Positions 61,892 to 64,000 of a stretch of DNA of 64,000 nt are shown piece by piece. The position numbers and the translations under genes were made by a program. Every line of letters begins with the position of its first letter. Within the stretch, counting starts at the first letter, position 1. Source of the DNA: Liolophura sinensis (Eukaryota; Mollusca; Polyplacophora; Chitonida; Chitonidae); NCBI RefSeq assembly GCF_032854445.1, contig NC_088300.1, positions 36,997,608 through 37,061,607 of the forward strand, in the 5' to 3' direction. Under the pieces are notes generated by a model, which saw nothing but the letters and a program-made list of their open reading frames with translations, made no database searches and was not told the origin of the DNA.

Positions 61892-64000
61892 TTCTCAAGC
61901 ACAAGTTCAGAAGAAAGTTCGTGTGAAGAGAATGGGCGTTTGAGGCGATATGGGGTGCGAGGTTTTCGCAAGATGGGCACATTGCGGGAGGATGTGGCCA
62001 TGTCACACTCTGATCCTGATTACACATCTAGCAGTGAGCAGTCCTGTGACACTGTTATTTACATGGGATCAAATGGACAGTCACTGAGTGACCGAGAACT
62101 TACAGACGGAGAAGGACCTCCCAGACATGTCCCTAGAACTAACCCCCGTTTACCTTCCAAATCCCCACGCAGGACTAGCGGGTCAAAGTCCTCAGGGGAT
62201 GAGGGCTCAAATTCCGACAGTCGGTCTTCCTACTCTTCATTTTCTCAGGGAGAGAGGGGACGTTTCACAAGGGATGATTCTCTAATCAAAATTGGTGCTG
62301 TACCTCGGCTTCCCCACCGATCTAATGCAACAAAAACATCAACAGGTGCTCACACATTATCCATTCCCTCACCACCCATGTCACCACACGTCTCCAGCGA
62401 AACGCAGCAGAGGAAGGTTGGCATCAGAACCACTGTGACAAAACCAAAGTGTCCATCAGACAGTGAGGATTCGTCCTCCTTGCAGTCATTTGGCATGAAG
62501 CCGGACATGGCTCCAAACATGCCAAGGACAAATGGCAATCTGTGGTACAGGGAGAAAGGAGAAAATGGTCCTCTGGAAGGGGAGAAGTGGATTGATGGCC
62601 CTGGAGTGGAGATTTACACCGAGACCTCTAGCTCAGAGAGGTGGGTGGATGGTCCTGGGGCCTACAGGTCAGCAAAGAGCAGCAAGTCTGGTCGATCAGA
62701 ACACAGGAAACATAATAAAAATCCAACAGTTTCTGCTGATGAAAGATGGGTTGATGGACCCACAGAAATGGTTGTAAGACAGGGTGTGGTGAAGCCACCA
62801 TCATCAACTGGGCCATCTGAACCTGCCCCCAAGAAACACGAAAATAAATTTGGGCCTTCTCAGTCACGGAGGGCTGCTAGTGAGAAATTAGCGAAGTGCA
62901 GTGTAACAACAAGGCCTTCTGCTTCGCTTAAACATGTTGTAGGCGACCAAGAAAGGCCGACAAGTATGGCAAGTGTTGATAGCAATGTTTCTTTGAAAGT
63001 GCAAACAGGAGATACCAGGCCTGTCAGTTCACAAGATGTGACCGGGAGTTTGAAGGAAGTTTCTTCTGTCAAAGTTGGTGGTGAGGAATCGGGGCCAGGT
63101 GTGAAGCCATTTGTGCGAGACTGGGTGGAGAGACACGCCATAACACCAGACTGTGTTACACCAAAATCAGACACGATGCACAGCAAAATGAAAAGGGACC
63201 ATTCTCTGGAACCTTCAACTTTAGCAAAACATGGAACAATTGAAAGGTCCCACAAGGGCAAGTTGTCTGGACATTCCCCTCAGCAGTCACCTGGTGGTTC
63301 TCCGATCAGCTCGAGAAAGTCACGGACTAGTCGACCTCATCTGCAAAAGGCCGATCTGTCCACATTGTCCAGTCAGTCGACCAGAGTAGCTGATTGGGTA
63401 AAGTCAGTGTCAGGGACAAATGGTGTGTCAAGTCAGTCACAACCGAAAGACTCATCAGCTGATTTTAGAAGTCAACAATGTACAACAAAGTCCTCCAGTG
63501 CAGGACTGGAGAATGATCTGTGTAAAGTAGCTGGGGATATGGATGGTGTCAGGGTCCGCATTGATGGAAAAGACATAGCCTGTGATTTATCGACGCAAAG
63601 CTCAAGTGATATTCTTGAGACAGACAGCCCAACATCTCACCTGTTAAACAGAGAGTCAATGTATGAAGTGCAATTTGATGAACAAATAGAAGTATTGAAG
63701 CATGATGATGAAACCTTTAGCAGTGTGTCTGGGACGAAAGAACCAGAAATCACTGATAGGCATTGTGAATTGGCAGCAGCAATGTGTGCATTTGGGGACC
63801 GTAGTTTACAGGACCAGTTGCCATCTCTAGCTACTTGTCTGGAAATGTCAAAAGATGCAGATCTGGACAACTTAGATACAGAGGGTGATATTAATCTGTG
63901 TCCACCATCTGTGTCTGTTAGCAACAAAGCAAGACTCAGATGTCCGGATGGAGCTTCTAATCCTAATTTATCTTTAAGTTCATGCGGGGAACATGAAGGA
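61892..64000 (+). CDS. KIF26: KIF26 exon K (giant tail exon, open at window end)
   Basis: Acceptor gttgcag at 61885-61891. The frame is open for 703 codons to the last base of the window. It starts [19 protein letters not shown], then [17 protein letters not shown] (62012-62062) and [14 protein letters not shown]. All three blocks have direct counterparts straight after the motor in KIF26A/B. The rest is Ser/Thr/Pro/Lys-rich and probably disordered. It contains KWIDGP (62585-62602), RWVDGP (62639-62656) and RWVDGP (62744-62761), and two DWV motifs (FVRDWVERH near 63110-63136, VADWVKS near 63388-63408). Vertebrate KIF26 genes also encode the tail in one very large exon. The C-terminal coiled-coil region and stop are beyond the window. 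Confidence 0.96.

Larger units (their letters stand above)
1284..64000 (+). other. KIF26: KIF26-family kinesin-like gene, partial locus (11 exons)
   Basis: Eleven + strand exons join in frame (137, 223, 175, 201, 94, 198, 156, 96, 145, 163 and at least 2109 bases) into a 1232-residue partial protein with no internal stop. The product matches what I know of vertebrate KIF26A/KIF26B along its length: an ASFFARAAQKL segment before the motor, a [11 protein letters not shown] motor start, [35 protein letters not shown], and a post-motor [17 protein letters not shown] block. Family members bind microtubules with little or no ATPase and act in signalling, adhesion and neuronal or cell migration (KIF26A with GRB2/RET, KIF26B downstream of WNT5A-ROR, VAB-8 in nematodes). 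Invertebrates usually have one copy, so A versus B cannot be chosen. Both gene ends are outside the window. Family identity is near certain; the function in this animal is inferred. Confidence 0.96.

Overview
This is a window of animal genomic DNA, AT-rich with long introns. It is almost entirely occupied by one gene on the + strand: the KIF26-family kinesin-like protein (vertebrate KIF26A/KIF26B, nematode VAB-8). Eleven exons can be placed with GT-AG splice sites and consistent phases. They join into an uninterrupted 1232-residue partial product. The N-terminus, promoter and start codon lie upstream of the window. The last exon is still open at base 64000, so the C-terminus, stop and poly(A) site lie downstream.

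The organism is most likely a lophotrochozoan, probably a mollusc (bivalve or gastropod); a brachiopod is not excluded. The basis is the interspersed repeats. Several introns carry SINE 3' parts that read 'aagtgaaatattcttgag...gtaaaacacc' followed by (aaat)n, and intron 5 carries a second SINE with a 'gacattaaaccccaag' tail. I remember both types as common in mollusc genomes; I could not run a database search.

Layout: 1-1283 end of an upstream intron; exons A and B (1284-1420, 6111-6333) encode the low-complexity pre-motor region; a 22-kb intron follows; exon C (28348-28522) encodes the conserved basic segment (ASFFARAAQKL...) just before the motor; exons D to J (37872-61070) encode the 351-residue degenerate motor domain; exon K (61892-64000+) is a giant exon for the Ser-rich tail. 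The motor keeps a Walker-A-like GHARFGKS but has diverged switch I and switch II motifs, as known for KIF26 proteins, which act as microtubule-bound signalling or adhesion factors rather than transport motors.

The introns hold no second gene that I can support. They hold tandem repeats (17, 24, 38, 42 and 46 bp units), SINE fragments, three intronic hairpins, microsatellites and C-rich tracts. The most interesting items are a 38-bp array carrying forkhead-like sites, a 46-bp satellite whose minus strand is open in all three frames, a hairpin beside the exon D donor, and three W[VI]DGP motifs clustered in the KIF26 tail. I found no bacterial-type system, CRISPR array, tRNA, rRNA or intact transposon.
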